Of a stretch of 64,000 bases of DNA, positions 24,918-32,663 are shown piece by piece. The stretch comes from Clostridium cylindrosporum DSM 605 (lineage in GTDB: Bacteria; Bacillota; Clostridia; Clostridiales; Caloramatoraceae): NCBI RefSeq assembly GCF_001047375.1, contig NZ_LFVU01000024.1, positions 62,001 to 126,000 of the forward strand, written 5' to 3'. The translations under genes and the position numbers were made by a program. The notes under the pieces were generated by a model, which ran no database searches, was not told where the DNA came from, and was given only the letters and a program-made list of their open reading frames with translations. Every line of letters starts with the position of its first letter. Position 1 is the stretch's first letter.

Positions 24918-26588
24918 TTATGATAATCCTATGATTTCTCCGCTTTCAAGTATATCCATACCATTAGCTGCTGGAACCTTTGGAAGTCCTGGCATTGTCA
25001 TGATATTTCCAGTAAGTGCTACGATAAATCCTGCACCTGCTGATACTCTTACTTCTCTTACAGTGATTCTGAATCCTGTTGGTGCTCCAAGTAGTGTTGG
25101 ATCATCTGAGAATGAGTATTGAGTCTTAGCCATACAGATTGGCATCTTGTCTAGACCAAGTTTTTCAAGTTCAGCGATTTGCTTCTTACAATCTGAAGTG
25201 AAGTCAACTCCGTCTGCTCTGTATATAGTAGTAGCGATCTTTTCGATCTTTTCTGGAATGCTTAGGTTTACATCGTATAGTGGTGCAAAGTTTGCTTCAT
25301 TCTTTTCACAGATTTCAACAACCTTCTTAGCCATTTCAACTCCACCTTCTCCACCGTTAGCCCAAACGTCTGAAAGAACAACGTCTGCACCCTTAGCGTT
25401 ACAAGCATCTTCTACAGCCTTAAGTTCAGCTTCTGTATCTAGTGGGAACTTGTTGATAGCAACAACTGCTGGTACTCCGAACTTAGCAACGTTTTCAATG
25501 TGTCTTTCAAGGTTAGCTACACCCTTCTTAACAGCTTCAACGTTTTCAGCAGCTAGTTCAGTCTTAGGAACTCCACCGTTCATCTTAAGAGCTCTAACTG
25601 TAGCAACGATAACTACACAGTTTGGCTTAAGACCAGCGAATCTTGACTTAATATCAAAGAACTTTTCAGCTCCAAGGTCAGCACCGAATCCACCTTCAGT
25701 TACTACGTAATCAGCAAGCTTAAGAGCAACCTTAGTAGCAAGAACTGAGTTACATCCATGTGCGATGTTCGCGAATGGTCCACCGTGGATGAATGCAGGT
25801 GTGTTTTCTAGTGTTTGAACAAGGTTTGGCTTAACAGCATCCTTAAGAAGAAGTGCCATAGCTCCTGTAGCTTCTAGTTGACCAGCTGTAACTGCGCTTC
25901 CGTCCTTAGCATAAGCTACGATCATCTTTGAAAGTCTTTCCTTAAGGTCTGACATTGATGTTGCAAGACAAAGAATTGCCATTATTTCTGAAGCAACTGT
26001 GATATCGAATTGTGCTTGTCTTACGAATCCATCACCATTTCCACCAAGACCGATTATAACGTTTCTTAGTGATCTATCGTTCATGTCGATAACTCTCTTC
26101 CAAACAATCTTCTTAGGATTGATGTTTAGAGCGTTTCCTTGGTGTAGATGGTTGTCAAGTAGTGCTGCTAGTAGGTTGTGAGCTGAAGTTATAGCATGGA
26201 AGTCACCTGTAAAGTGTAGGTTGATATCGTCCATAGGTACAACTTGTGCGTATCCACCACCTGCTGCTCCTCCCTTAACTCCGAAGCAAGGTCCTAGTGA
26301 TGGCTCTCTAAGAGCTGTGATTGTTCTCTTACCAATTTTGTTAAGACCCATTGAAAGACCAACGTTTGTAGTTGTCTTTCCTTCTCCAGCTGGAGTTGGG
26401 TTGATAGCTGTTACAAGAACAAGCTTAGCATCTTCCTTATCTTTTTGTCTTTCTAGAACGTCTAGAGAAACCTTAGCCTTATACTTTCCGTATAGTTCTA
26501 GTTCATCATCTTGAATTCCAAGGTAGTTAGCCACTTCAGTGATTGGCTTCATTTGAGCTTCTTGAGCTATTTGAACGTCTGTTTTCAT
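24918..26588 (-). CDS. fhs: Formate-tetrahydrofolate ligase
   Basis: 556 residues. It catalyses formate + ATP + THF = 10-formyl-THF + ADP + Pi. Key segments are the P-loop TPAGEGKTT (residues 65-73), [22 protein letters not shown] (split by the motif), [15 protein letters not shown], and the C-terminal [19 protein letters not shown]. In purinolytic clostridia it runs in reverse, making ATP from the 10-formyl-THF produced from formiminoglycine, which is a main energy-yielding step. Its place as second gene in the operon, after the formiminotransferase, fits that direction. Strongly biased codon use suggests high expression. Confidence 0.98.
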   Translation of the reverse strand: MKTDVQIAQEAQMKPITEVANYLGIQDDELELYGKYKAKVSLDVLERQKDKEDAKLVLVTAINPTPAGEGKTTTNVGLSMGLNKIGKRTITALREPSLGPCFGVKGGAAGGGYAQVVPMDDINLHFTGDFHAITSAHNLLAALLDNHLHQGNALNINPKKIVWKRVIDMNDRSLRNVIIGLGGNGDGFVRQAQFDITVASEIMAILCLATSMSDLKERLSKMIVAYAKDGSAVTAGQLEATGAMALLLKDAVKPNLVQTLENTPAFIHGGPFANIAHGCNSVLATKVALKLADYVVTEGGFGADLGAEKFFDIKSRFAGLKPNCVVIVATVRALKMNGGVPKTELAAENVEAVKKGVANLERHIENVAKFGVPAVVAINKFPLDTEAELKAVEDACNAKGADVVLSDVWANGGEGGVEMAKKVVEICEKNEANFAPLYDVNLSIPEKIEKIATTIYRADGVDFTSDCKKQIAELEKLGLDKMPICMAKTQYSFSDDPTLLGAPTGFRITVREVRVSAGAGFIVALTGNIMTMPGLPKVPAANGMDILESGEIIGLS

Positions 26589-26658
26589 TATAAAAGCCTC
26601 CTATGCGTTTTAACTTTTTATCTAAAAATCTGTGTCTTAATTACTATTTAAGTAACAA

Positions 26659-27588
26659 TTAACCCATTAGGTGGTATTCTAGAATTTGTTCCTTATTGAA
26701 TCCTTCTAGAGCTAGACCGTATTCGAATGAGTTAAGAACGTAATCAAGCTTGATTGGTCCTACTAGTTCTGTACCAGTAACTGCTACTCCGTATCTTGCA
26801 GCTTCTGATCTTACAAAGTTAAGAGCTCTGTATAGTGGAGTTTGTGAACAGTCAAGCATGTTCATTGAAACAACAACTCCGCTTCTTTCTGGGAACTTAA
26901 TTCCAACGGCTCTAACTGTTGAGAATCCACCTGATGGTCCTCTTAGTCCCTTAGCTATTGCCTTAGCTGTTGCAACATCTTCAGTAGCTAGGAATATGTT
27001 GAAAGCTGTTAGTCCTTCGTTATCAGCTGAAACGATTGTAGCTCCTGCTGTATCTGAAAGCTTTCCATCAACGCTTAGGTCTGGCTTTCTAGCTTCTCTA
27101 TCAGCGTTTGATTCGTCCTTAAGAAGGTCTCTTAGTCCTTCGTATTGACCCTTTCTTATGAAAGCAAGTGCCTTTCTTTCTTCATTGCTAGCATTTTCAG
27201 CTGCGAAGAATATTGGCATCTTAGTTTCTTCAAATAGTTCATTACCAATTTCGTTTGCAATCGCGATAACTTCTTCTAATTCAATGTTTCTGAATGGGAA
27301 TAGAGGAATAGTATCTTGTGCACCTATTCTTGGGTGTGATCCTGATTGCTCTCTCATATCGATTAGTTCATAACACTTCTTAGCCATGTTCTTAAGAGCT
27401 GTCTTAAGTGGAGCTGGCTCTCCAATTACAGTAACAACTGTTCTGTTGAAATCGTGTTCTGGTTCATAGCTTACAAGCTTAACACCTTCTACGTTTCTTA
27501 CTTGATCTACTACTGCTTCGATAACATCTTGTCTTCTACCTTCGCTGAAGTTTGGTACAGCTAGTATATACTTTTTTTCTTGTGACAT
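26659..27588 (-). CDS. Formiminotransferase (FTCD N-terminal type), candidate formiminoglycine:THF formiminotransferase
   Basis: 309 residues matching the formiminotransferase domain of FTCD only, without the cyclodeaminase domain. Motifs: AVPNFSEGRRQDVIEAVVDQV at the N-terminus, YEPEHDFNRTVVTVIGEP, the catalytic His85 in SGSHPRIGAQDTIPLFPF, and the AVGIKFPERSGVVVSMNMLD segment. The histidine-degrading homologue uses formiminoglutamate. No hut genes are present, and the purine context points to formiminoglycine as donor, giving glycine and 5-formimino-THF. The cyclodeaminase needed next is not in the window. It is the first gene of the microcompartment operon. Confidence 0.92.
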   Translation of the reverse strand: MSQEKKYILAVPNFSEGRRQDVIEAVVDQVRNVEGVKLVSYEPEHDFNRTVVTVIGEPAPLKTALKNMAKKCYELIDMREQSGSHPRIGAQDTIPLFPFRNIELEEVIAIANEIGNELFEETKMPIFFAAENASNEERKALAFIRKGQYEGLRDLLKDESNADREARKPDLSVDGKLSDTAGATIVSADNEGLTAFNIFLATEDVATAKAIAKGLRGPSGGFSTVRAVGIKFPERSGVVVSMNMLDCSQTPLYRALNFVRSEAARYGVAVTGTELVGPIKLDYVLNSFEYGLALEGFNKEQILEYHLMG

Positions 27589-27688
27589 TTTGAGTTCCCC
27601 CTTCCAAAATTAAAAATTTATATCATAAATAAATTTTTATGCATTTATATATATGGTATGTATTCTAAGTGAGTATCATATACTATAA

Positions 27689-27718
27689 ATTATATCGCGA
27701 AAATTAATCAATAACCAA
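27689..27718 (-). promoter_or_regulatory. Putative promoter of the microcompartment operon
   Basis: Minus strand: TTGGTT (27718-27713), an 18-bp spacer, then TATAAT (27694-27689), about 100 bp before the formiminotransferase start. The -10 is perfect and the -35 is poor, which would suit activator control. Confidence 0.55.
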
Positions 27719-28148
27719 GTGTAAAAATATGACAAAATACTTAGTAAACTTTATCCAAGTTATTTTTATCCTTGTTATGTAACTTTATTCACGCAAATTA
27801 TGTAGTGTAATATACTCGATTATTATTTTAGCATATAATTTAAAAAATGATAACCCTTATATAAGTAATATTTTTATATTTTAAGTAACAAGAATTAAAT
27901 ACCAATTTCTTGGTGTATTGACGAGTTTAATATTTCTATTACAAGGATACCATAAAAGTCAGCTTTTCCGCTTGTATATATACTACAAAATTAAACCTAT
28001 ATATTATTTTTATATTGTTTTCTTTTGTGTTGACTTCACAATAAGGTGTAAAAATCAAGTAAATCACTTGGATTCTAAGTTATATATTGTTTTATTTAGA
28101 AATTTTAATGCCTTACAATAGTAAAATTGACTTTTATAACTTTTTAAT

Positions 28149-28162
28149 ATAGGGTATACTTT
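28149..28162 (+). promoter_or_regulatory. ATAGGGTATACTTT element, shared with the permease upstream regions
   Basis: The element includes a TATACT -10-like hexamer (28155-28160). TTGACT lies at 28127-28132 but the 22-bp spacing is too long for a normal sigma-A promoter. Very similar elements occur before both NCS2 permease genes (30884-30896 and 32590-32605). Confidence 0.4.
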
Positions 28163-28184
28163 CTATAAAGAACTTTTTATAGAA
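28161..28184. promoter_or_regulatory. Inverted repeat upstream of the cyclase-family gene
   Basis: Arms TTCTATAAA (28161-28169) and TTTATAGAA (28176-28184) with a 6-nt spacer. It overlaps the region just downstream of the TATACT hexamer, where an operator or an activator site could lie. Confidence 0.4.
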
Positions 28185-28273
28185 TAGTAGTATAATTAAA
28201 ATTAATATATCACTTTTATCCAGTTGTTTCAATTAGATAAAAAATATAAAACTATTTACAAGGAGGTCTACTA

Positions 28274-28969
28274 ATGGCTTTAAAACTTATCGATTTATCT
28301 CAGGAAATTTACGAAGGAATGCCTCTATTTGGTATTCACCAAAAAACTTTCTTCATGACAAACCAAACTCATGAACAAAACATGGCTGCTACTGGAAGCA
28401 AGACTCTAGGTTTCTATGCTAGAAACATTCTTATGAGTGAACACTGTGGAACACATAGTGACGCTGTTATAGAATACAAACCAGGCGGAGCAAGTATTGA
28501 AAATATGCCTCTTGACTATTACTGGGGAAGTGCTATTTGTCTAGACTTTTCACACAAGAGATATCCAGACTACATAGACATTAAGGATTTTGAAGAAGCA
28601 CTTGCATCTTCAGGTCTTGAAATTCAAAAGGGTGATATCGTTCTAATGTACACAGGAAACTACAACAGAAATTATGGAACAGATGCTTACACAGATAAGT
28701 ACACTGGTATTAGCTATGATGCTGCTAAGTGGCTTGCTGAAAAAGGTGTTGTAAATATTGGAGTTGATGCACCAGCTATCGACCAAACTCCAGATGATCT
28801 TGATTTCTCAGGTCACCTTGTTTGTGCTGAATACGACATAACAAATACAGAACACCTATGTAACCTTGATCAAGTTGCAGGTAAGAGATTCCTATACATT
28901 GGTCTACCTCTTAAAATAAGAGGCGGTACAGGTTCACCTATCCGTGCAGTTGCACTTGTAGAAGAATAA
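28274..28969 (+). CDS. Cyclase-family (kynurenine formamidase-like) hydrolase, candidate imidazolone hydrolase
   Basis: 231 residues of the metal-dependent cyclase superfamily, which includes kynurenine formamidase and isatin hydrolase. The diagnostic motif MSEHCGTHSDA (of the HxGTHxD type) is present near residue 56, and VVNIGVDAPAIDQTPDD follows near residue 165. Isatin hydrolase opens a cyclic amide, so ring opening of 4-imidazolone to formiminoglycine is a plausible task here. That is the one step of xanthine fermentation not matched by the leftward operon. The gene has an excellent ribosome site (AAGGAGG), its codon use resembles the operon, and it is divergent from it. It ends at a bidirectional terminator. 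Confidence 0.85.
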   Translation: MALKLIDLSQEIYEGMPLFGIHQKTFFMTNQTHEQNMAATGSKTLGFYARNILMSEHCGTHSDAVIEYKPGGASIENMPLDYYWGSAICLDFSHKRYPDYIDIKDFEEALASSGLEIQKGDIVLMYTGNYNRNYGTDAYTDKYTGISYDAAKWLAEKGVVNIGVDAPAIDQTPDDLDFSGHLVCAEYDITNTEHLCNLDQVAGKRFLYIGLPLKIRGGTGSPIRAVALVEE

Positions 28970-28978
28970 AATATATTC

Positions 28979-29015
28979 AAAATGCTGTTGATAGATTTCT
29001 TATCAACAGCATTTT
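28979..29015. terminator. Bidirectional terminator
   Basis: A 15-bp stem (28979-28993 / 29001-29015) around a 7-nt loop, A-rich on the left and T-rich on the right, between the convergent cyclase-family and pucR-type genes. Confidence 0.9.
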
Positions 29016-30677
29016 TTATTTCTTTAAAAGCATCTTTATTTTTAGTGCAATTTCTAAATTCAATCTATCCTTTGCATTTTCAAAGTTTACCCCTGTTATT
29101 TCCTTAATTCTACTTAGTCTATAAAGAATAGTATTATAGTGGGTAAATAACGCATCTGACATTTTCTTTAAATTTCCATTATGTTCAAAATAAGCTTCAA
29201 GAGTTTTAACAAGTTCTGTAGATTTTTTTGAATCATATTCTACTAGAGGTTCAAGATTCATCTTATAGAATTTCTCGATCTCTTCTCTTAAGTTTTCTTG
29301 GCATAGGATTTTGTATATACCAAGATTTTCGAAATAAACTATATTCCCTTCTCCTAAGATTTCTCCTGCTGCTATAGCCTCTAGAGCATCTTTGTAACTT
29401 TTATATGATTTTTCAAGACCTAGATAGCTTCTTCCAATTCCCATTTTAAAACTAAATTCAGAAAATCTCTTTTCAAACATTTCATTTACAAACTTAACAA
29501 ACTCACCTAAAGAATAATTTATCTCTGTATCTTTTTTAAACGAAAGTAGAACAATAATACTTTCCGTCTTTCCTGCAACTATTCCTTTTAATGATAAATC
29601 TTTAAATGATTTTTCTATAAAATGCACTATCTTTGTAATGTTTTCTTGATTATTACCTCTACTTATATCATCCTTTTTATAGACTTCATCCTTTATACTT
29701 ATAAGGATTATAAGCGACTTATCCTCTATACCAATATCAAAAAAAGATGCCCTCTCTAATGCTTTTTCACTTCTTCTTTCTTCTATTGATAGAAGATCAT
29801 CTAAAAACTCCGCTCTATATTTATTCTCAACTTCTCTTATTGATAGGTTTTTCAAAACTTCCAAGGCTATGGTAGTTGATGCAGACTCTAAAATAGATAT
29901 ATCTATTCCCTGAATTGATGAGTTAATTCCCCAAGCAAAAACATGTCCGTATACATTATTTTTAATTGTTATAGGCATAACAACCCTTGAAACATGAGCC
30001 CCTCTTATAAATTCTTTACTTTCATATATATTGTTATCAGTTATTTTCATTATGCTTTGGTTAAACCCCTCAGCATTTTTTATAAGTACACTTTTTATGG
30101 ATAAATCTTCACTACTTGACTTATATATAGATTTTTCTGGAAAGTCAAGTTTTACAAATATAGGATTTTTAATATGGTCAAATATAACATTTGCCATATC
30201 CTCAACACTAGCTCCCATAAGTATTGCGTTTGTCATTTGCTTATGAATACTTTCTATTTTTTGTAAAATATAAGCTTGTCTATTAAATATTTCTCTAAAA
30301 ATAGGGGTAATTATATCCGAAAGTGCTGTTGCATAATAAAGATCTATTATAGGAAACTTTAGTTCATTGGCTAATTGAATTACCTCATCTGGAAGACTAT
30401 TAAGATAAGGATATATTTTAATTCCTATACCTGCTAACTTTTTCTTAGAGCATTCTTTAATAAGATTCATTTGTTCTTCCATATTATCAGCATTAAAAGA
30501 ATATGCTGTTGTTAAAAGAAGTTCCCCCTCATCAACCCAGTTAAGAACATCTGGATCTGCCATTACATTTACCTGTGTAATAATATTATTCTCTCCTCCA
30601 GAACCTGCCACAAGTCTTGATTCTTTCATACATTCCATTTTCAAAATATCATCAATTGTAACTCCATTTTTTATCAT
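29016..30677 (-). CDS. PucR-family transcriptional regulator
   Basis: 553 residues. Residues about 5-125 are the PucR purine-catabolism domain (GVTIDDILKMECMKESRLVAG, then NVMADPDVLNWVDEGELLLTTAYSF). The middle holds a GAF-like and a GGDEF-like (CdaR-type) region. The C-terminal 60 residues are the helix-turn-helix (KTLEAYFEHNGNLKKMSDALF, THYNTILYRLSRIKEITG). PucR activates purine catabolism genes in Bacillus. Its place between the purine hydrolase and two xanthine-type permeases suggests it controls this whole locus. I prefer the ATG at 30677, which has AAGGTG 8-9 nt upstream, over upstream starts that overlap the ribosome site. It shares a 300-bp divergent region with the first permease. 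Confidence 0.92.
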   Translation of the reverse strand: MIKNGVTIDDILKMECMKESRLVAGSGGENNIITQVNVMADPDVLNWVDEGELLLTTAYSFNADNMEEQMNLIKECSKKKLAGIGIKIYPYLNSLPDEVIQLANELKFPIIDLYYATALSDIITPIFREIFNRQAYILQKIESIHKQMTNAILMGASVEDMANVIFDHIKNPIFVKLDFPEKSIYKSSSEDLSIKSVLIKNAEGFNQSIMKITDNNIYESKEFIRGAHVSRVVMPITIKNNVYGHVFAWGINSSIQGIDISILESASTTIALEVLKNLSIREVENKYRAEFLDDLLSIEERRSEKALERASFFDIGIEDKSLIILISIKDEVYKKDDISRGNNQENITKIVHFIEKSFKDLSLKGIVAGKTESIIVLLSFKKDTEINYSLGEFVKFVNEMFEKRFSEFSFKMGIGRSYLGLEKSYKSYKDALEAIAAGEILGEGNIVYFENLGIYKILCQENLREEIEKFYKMNLEPLVEYDSKKSTELVKTLEAYFEHNGNLKKMSDALFTHYNTILYRLSRIKEITGVNFENAKDRLNLEIALKIKMLLKK

Positions 30678-30980
30678 TACACTCATCACCTTTATAAGTA
30701 TTCAATCATTCTTTATCTATCATTTTTCTAATAGATTAAAGATACCATTTAGTCAATAAAATATCAATTTCAATATACATCTTCTAACTTATAATAAATG
30801 ATAACATTTTTTTAATAATTTATTAATATTTTATTTATTTAATAATCTAAAATGTAATATATTAAATACACAAATGCATAAATATAGGTATATCTTCAAA
30901 ATACTCATCTCCATCACATCAGATGCACTTTTTAATAACTTTTACTTTTTATAATTTAATAAGTTTTTAGGAGGTATTTT
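30678..30980. other. Divergent region between pucR-type gene and first permease
   Basis: 303 bp, very AT-rich, no gene. It contains a TATAAT hexamer on the plus strand (30790-30795) with a weak -35, and the ATAGGTATATCTT element (30884-30896) resembling those before the other purine-locus genes. No purine riboswitch consensus is recognised. Confidence 0.5.
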
Positions 30981-32336
30981 ATGCAAACCCAAAGTATTGA
31001 CAAATTAAATGAGAAATTACCAGTTAGTCAGTTAATTCCTTTGGGACTTCAACATGTACTTGCGATGTATGCAGGTGCTGTTATAGTTCCTATTATCGTT
31101 GGTCAAGGTATAGGTCTTAATCCAAAGCAATTAGCCTATCTTGTTGCTGCAGATCTTTTCACCTGTGGTATTGCAACTTTAATTCAAACTCTAGGTATTT
31201 TGAACTTCGCAGGTATTCGTCTTCCTGTTGTTTTAGGCTGTGCCTTTCAAGCTGTATTCCCAATGATTTCAATTGGAAAAGACTATGGAATAGAAGCTAT
31301 TTACGGTTCAATTATTTCCTCTGGGATATTTGTACTTTTTGCAGCATACTTTTTCGGTAAGCTTCTTAAATTCTTCCCACCCGTTGTTATAGGTTCGATT
31401 ATTACAATCATTGGACTATCTCTTATTGGTGTTGCTTTTAATAATTTAGGTGGAGGTGCACAGGCTACTGCCTCAAAAACATTTGGAAGTCTTCAAAACA
31501 TTGGAATTGGAATTTTTACTTTGTTAATCATAATTTTATCTAACAAGTTTTTCAAAGGATTTATGCAAACCATATCTGTTTTAATAGGTATTATATCTGG
31601 TACAATCCTTGCCTATCTAGCAGGCATAGTTAGCCTTGATAATATTGTAAATGAACCATGGCTTAATATTGTTACACCATTTTACTTTGGTTTCCCTAAG
31701 TTCGTACCAGCAGCTATATTTACCCTATGCCTAGTGTCACTTGTTAGTATGATAGAATCAACTGGAGTATTTTTTGCAACAGGAAATGTTTGCGAAAAGA
31801 AAATAGAGGAAAAGGATATTGTAAAAGGTATACGCGCTGAAGGAATTGCTCAGGTTCTAGGGGGTATATTTAATGCATTCCCATATACTACATTTTCTCA
31901 AAACGTTGGTCTTATAGCTCTTACTAAAGTAAGAAGTAGATATGTTGTTGTATCTGCAGGAATTATTTTAATTATTCTTGGTACTATTCCTAAGTTTGCT
32001 GCAATCGCTACAATAATACCTCCTTGTGTACTTGGAGGTGCTATGATTGCATTGTTTGGTATGGTTGCTATATCAGGAATTAAAACATTATCTGTTGTTG
32101 ATTTTACCAAAACATCTAATATGTTAATTGCAGCTTGTTCTATCGCAGTTGGACTTGGGGTTTCAATTACCCCAGACCTTTTCGCCTTTTTCCCTAAGAA
32201 CTTAAAACTGTTTTTTGAAAGTGGAATAGTTTCAGGTAGTATAGTTGCTATACTTCTTAATATACTACTTAACTGGAATGAATTAAAAGGCAATGTAAAG
32301 CCTGAAATGGTTTTACCAGATGAACATTCACTTTAA
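30981..32336 (+). CDS. NCS2 xanthine/uracil-family permease, copy 1
   Basis: 451 residues with about 14 hydrophobic segments. NCS2 (nucleobase-ascorbate) transporters import xanthine, uric acid or uracil by proton symport. The family signature is present as QNVGLIALTKVRSR in the second half, preceded by ESTGVFFATGNVC and followed by PPCVLGGAMIALFGMVAISGI. The QNxG form of the signature is that of xanthine/urate carriers rather than the uracil type. The ribosome site AGGAGG is 7 nt before the ATG. It has its own terminator, so the second permease is transcribed separately. Confidence 0.93.
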   Translation: MQTQSIDKLNEKLPVSQLIPLGLQHVLAMYAGAVIVPIIVGQGIGLNPKQLAYLVAADLFTCGIATLIQTLGILNFAGIRLPVVLGCAFQAVFPMISIGKDYGIEAIYGSIISSGIFVLFAAYFFGKLLKFFPPVVIGSIITIIGLSLIGVAFNNLGGGAQATASKTFGSLQNIGIGIFTLLIIILSNKFFKGFMQTISVLIGIISGTILAYLAGIVSLDNIVNEPWLNIVTPFYFGFPKFVPAAIFTLCLVSLVSMIESTGVFFATGNVCEKKIEEKDIVKGIRAEGIAQVLGGIFNAFPYTTFSQNVGLIALTKVRSRYVVVSAGIILIILGTIPKFAAIATIIPPCVLGGAMIALFGMVAISGIKTLSVVDFTKTSNMLIAACSIAVGLGVSITPDLFAFFPKNLKLFFESGIVSGSIVAILLNILLNWNELKGNVKPEMVLPDEHSL

Positions 32337-32352
32337 ATTATTATGTAACTAT

Positions 32353-32389
32353 AAAGAAAAGCTATCAGAAACTTGATAGCTTTTCTTTT
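32353..32389 (+). terminator. Terminator after permease 1
   Basis: A 15-bp stem (32353-32367 / 32374-32388) with a 6-nt loop, followed by T residues on the plus strand, directly after the stop codon. Confidence 0.85.
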
Positions 32390-32572
32390 CATGTTCAAAA
32401 TTTGTTAACTTTTCCACTAACCCTATTATTTACTTCTACTTTGAGTATAAATTTAGCTCTTTTTGGTTAACTTAAAACCTAATATATTAATTTTTTCTCC
32501 CCTTGTACGAACATTAATAATATCTATAAATTAATAGTGATTTTCAATTAATACAAAGAAACTCTATTTCCA

Positions 32573-32602
32573 TTGACTACTTTTTTTTATTAGGGATATA
32601 CT
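32573..32602 (+). promoter_or_regulatory. Promoter of permease 2
   Basis: TTGACT (32573-32578), an 18-bp spacer containing a T run, then TATACT (32597-32602). The -10 lies within TTAGGGATATACTTTT, which resembles the element before the cyclase-family gene. Confidence 0.75.
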
Positions 32603-32663
32603 TTTATTATATATTCTTTATTTTTATACTTTTTATATTAATTAAAAAGGGGGTATCGTTACG

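Larger units (their letters stand above)
27589..28273. other. Long divergent intergenic regulatory region of the purine locus
   Basis: 685 bp without a convincing gene between the microcompartment operon (leftward) and the cyclase-family hydrolase (rightward). It holds a promoter for the operon (27689-27718) and an inverted repeat near the hydrolase promoter (28161-28184). The remaining AT-rich sequence has no riboswitch consensus that I can recognise. The length suggests binding of several regulator dimers, for example PucR. Confidence 0.6.
32337..32663. other. Intergenic region between the two permeases
   Basis: 327 bp holding the terminator of permease 1 and the promoter of permease 2. 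I see nothing else; the two permease genes are therefore independent units. Confidence 0.6.

Noticed and set aside
25147-25710. Long plus-strand reading frame opposite fhs
   Set aside because: It is antisense to a clearly conserved enzyme and is a by-product of strong codon bias; other plus-strand frames over the minus-strand genes were rejected for the same reason.
26659-27588. Histidine-degradation formiminotransferase
   Set aside because: No hut genes accompany it; it is the first gene of the microcompartment operon and is next to fhs.
27918-28121. A 67-residue plus-strand reading frame in the divergent control region
   Set aside because: No ribosome site, an AT-driven composition rich in Tyr and Phe, and no recognisable motif.
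30678-32663. A purine or xanthine riboswitch before the permease genes
   Set aside because: I could not find the conserved core of the purine riboswitch before either permease or in the region 27589-28273. A covariance search would decide.
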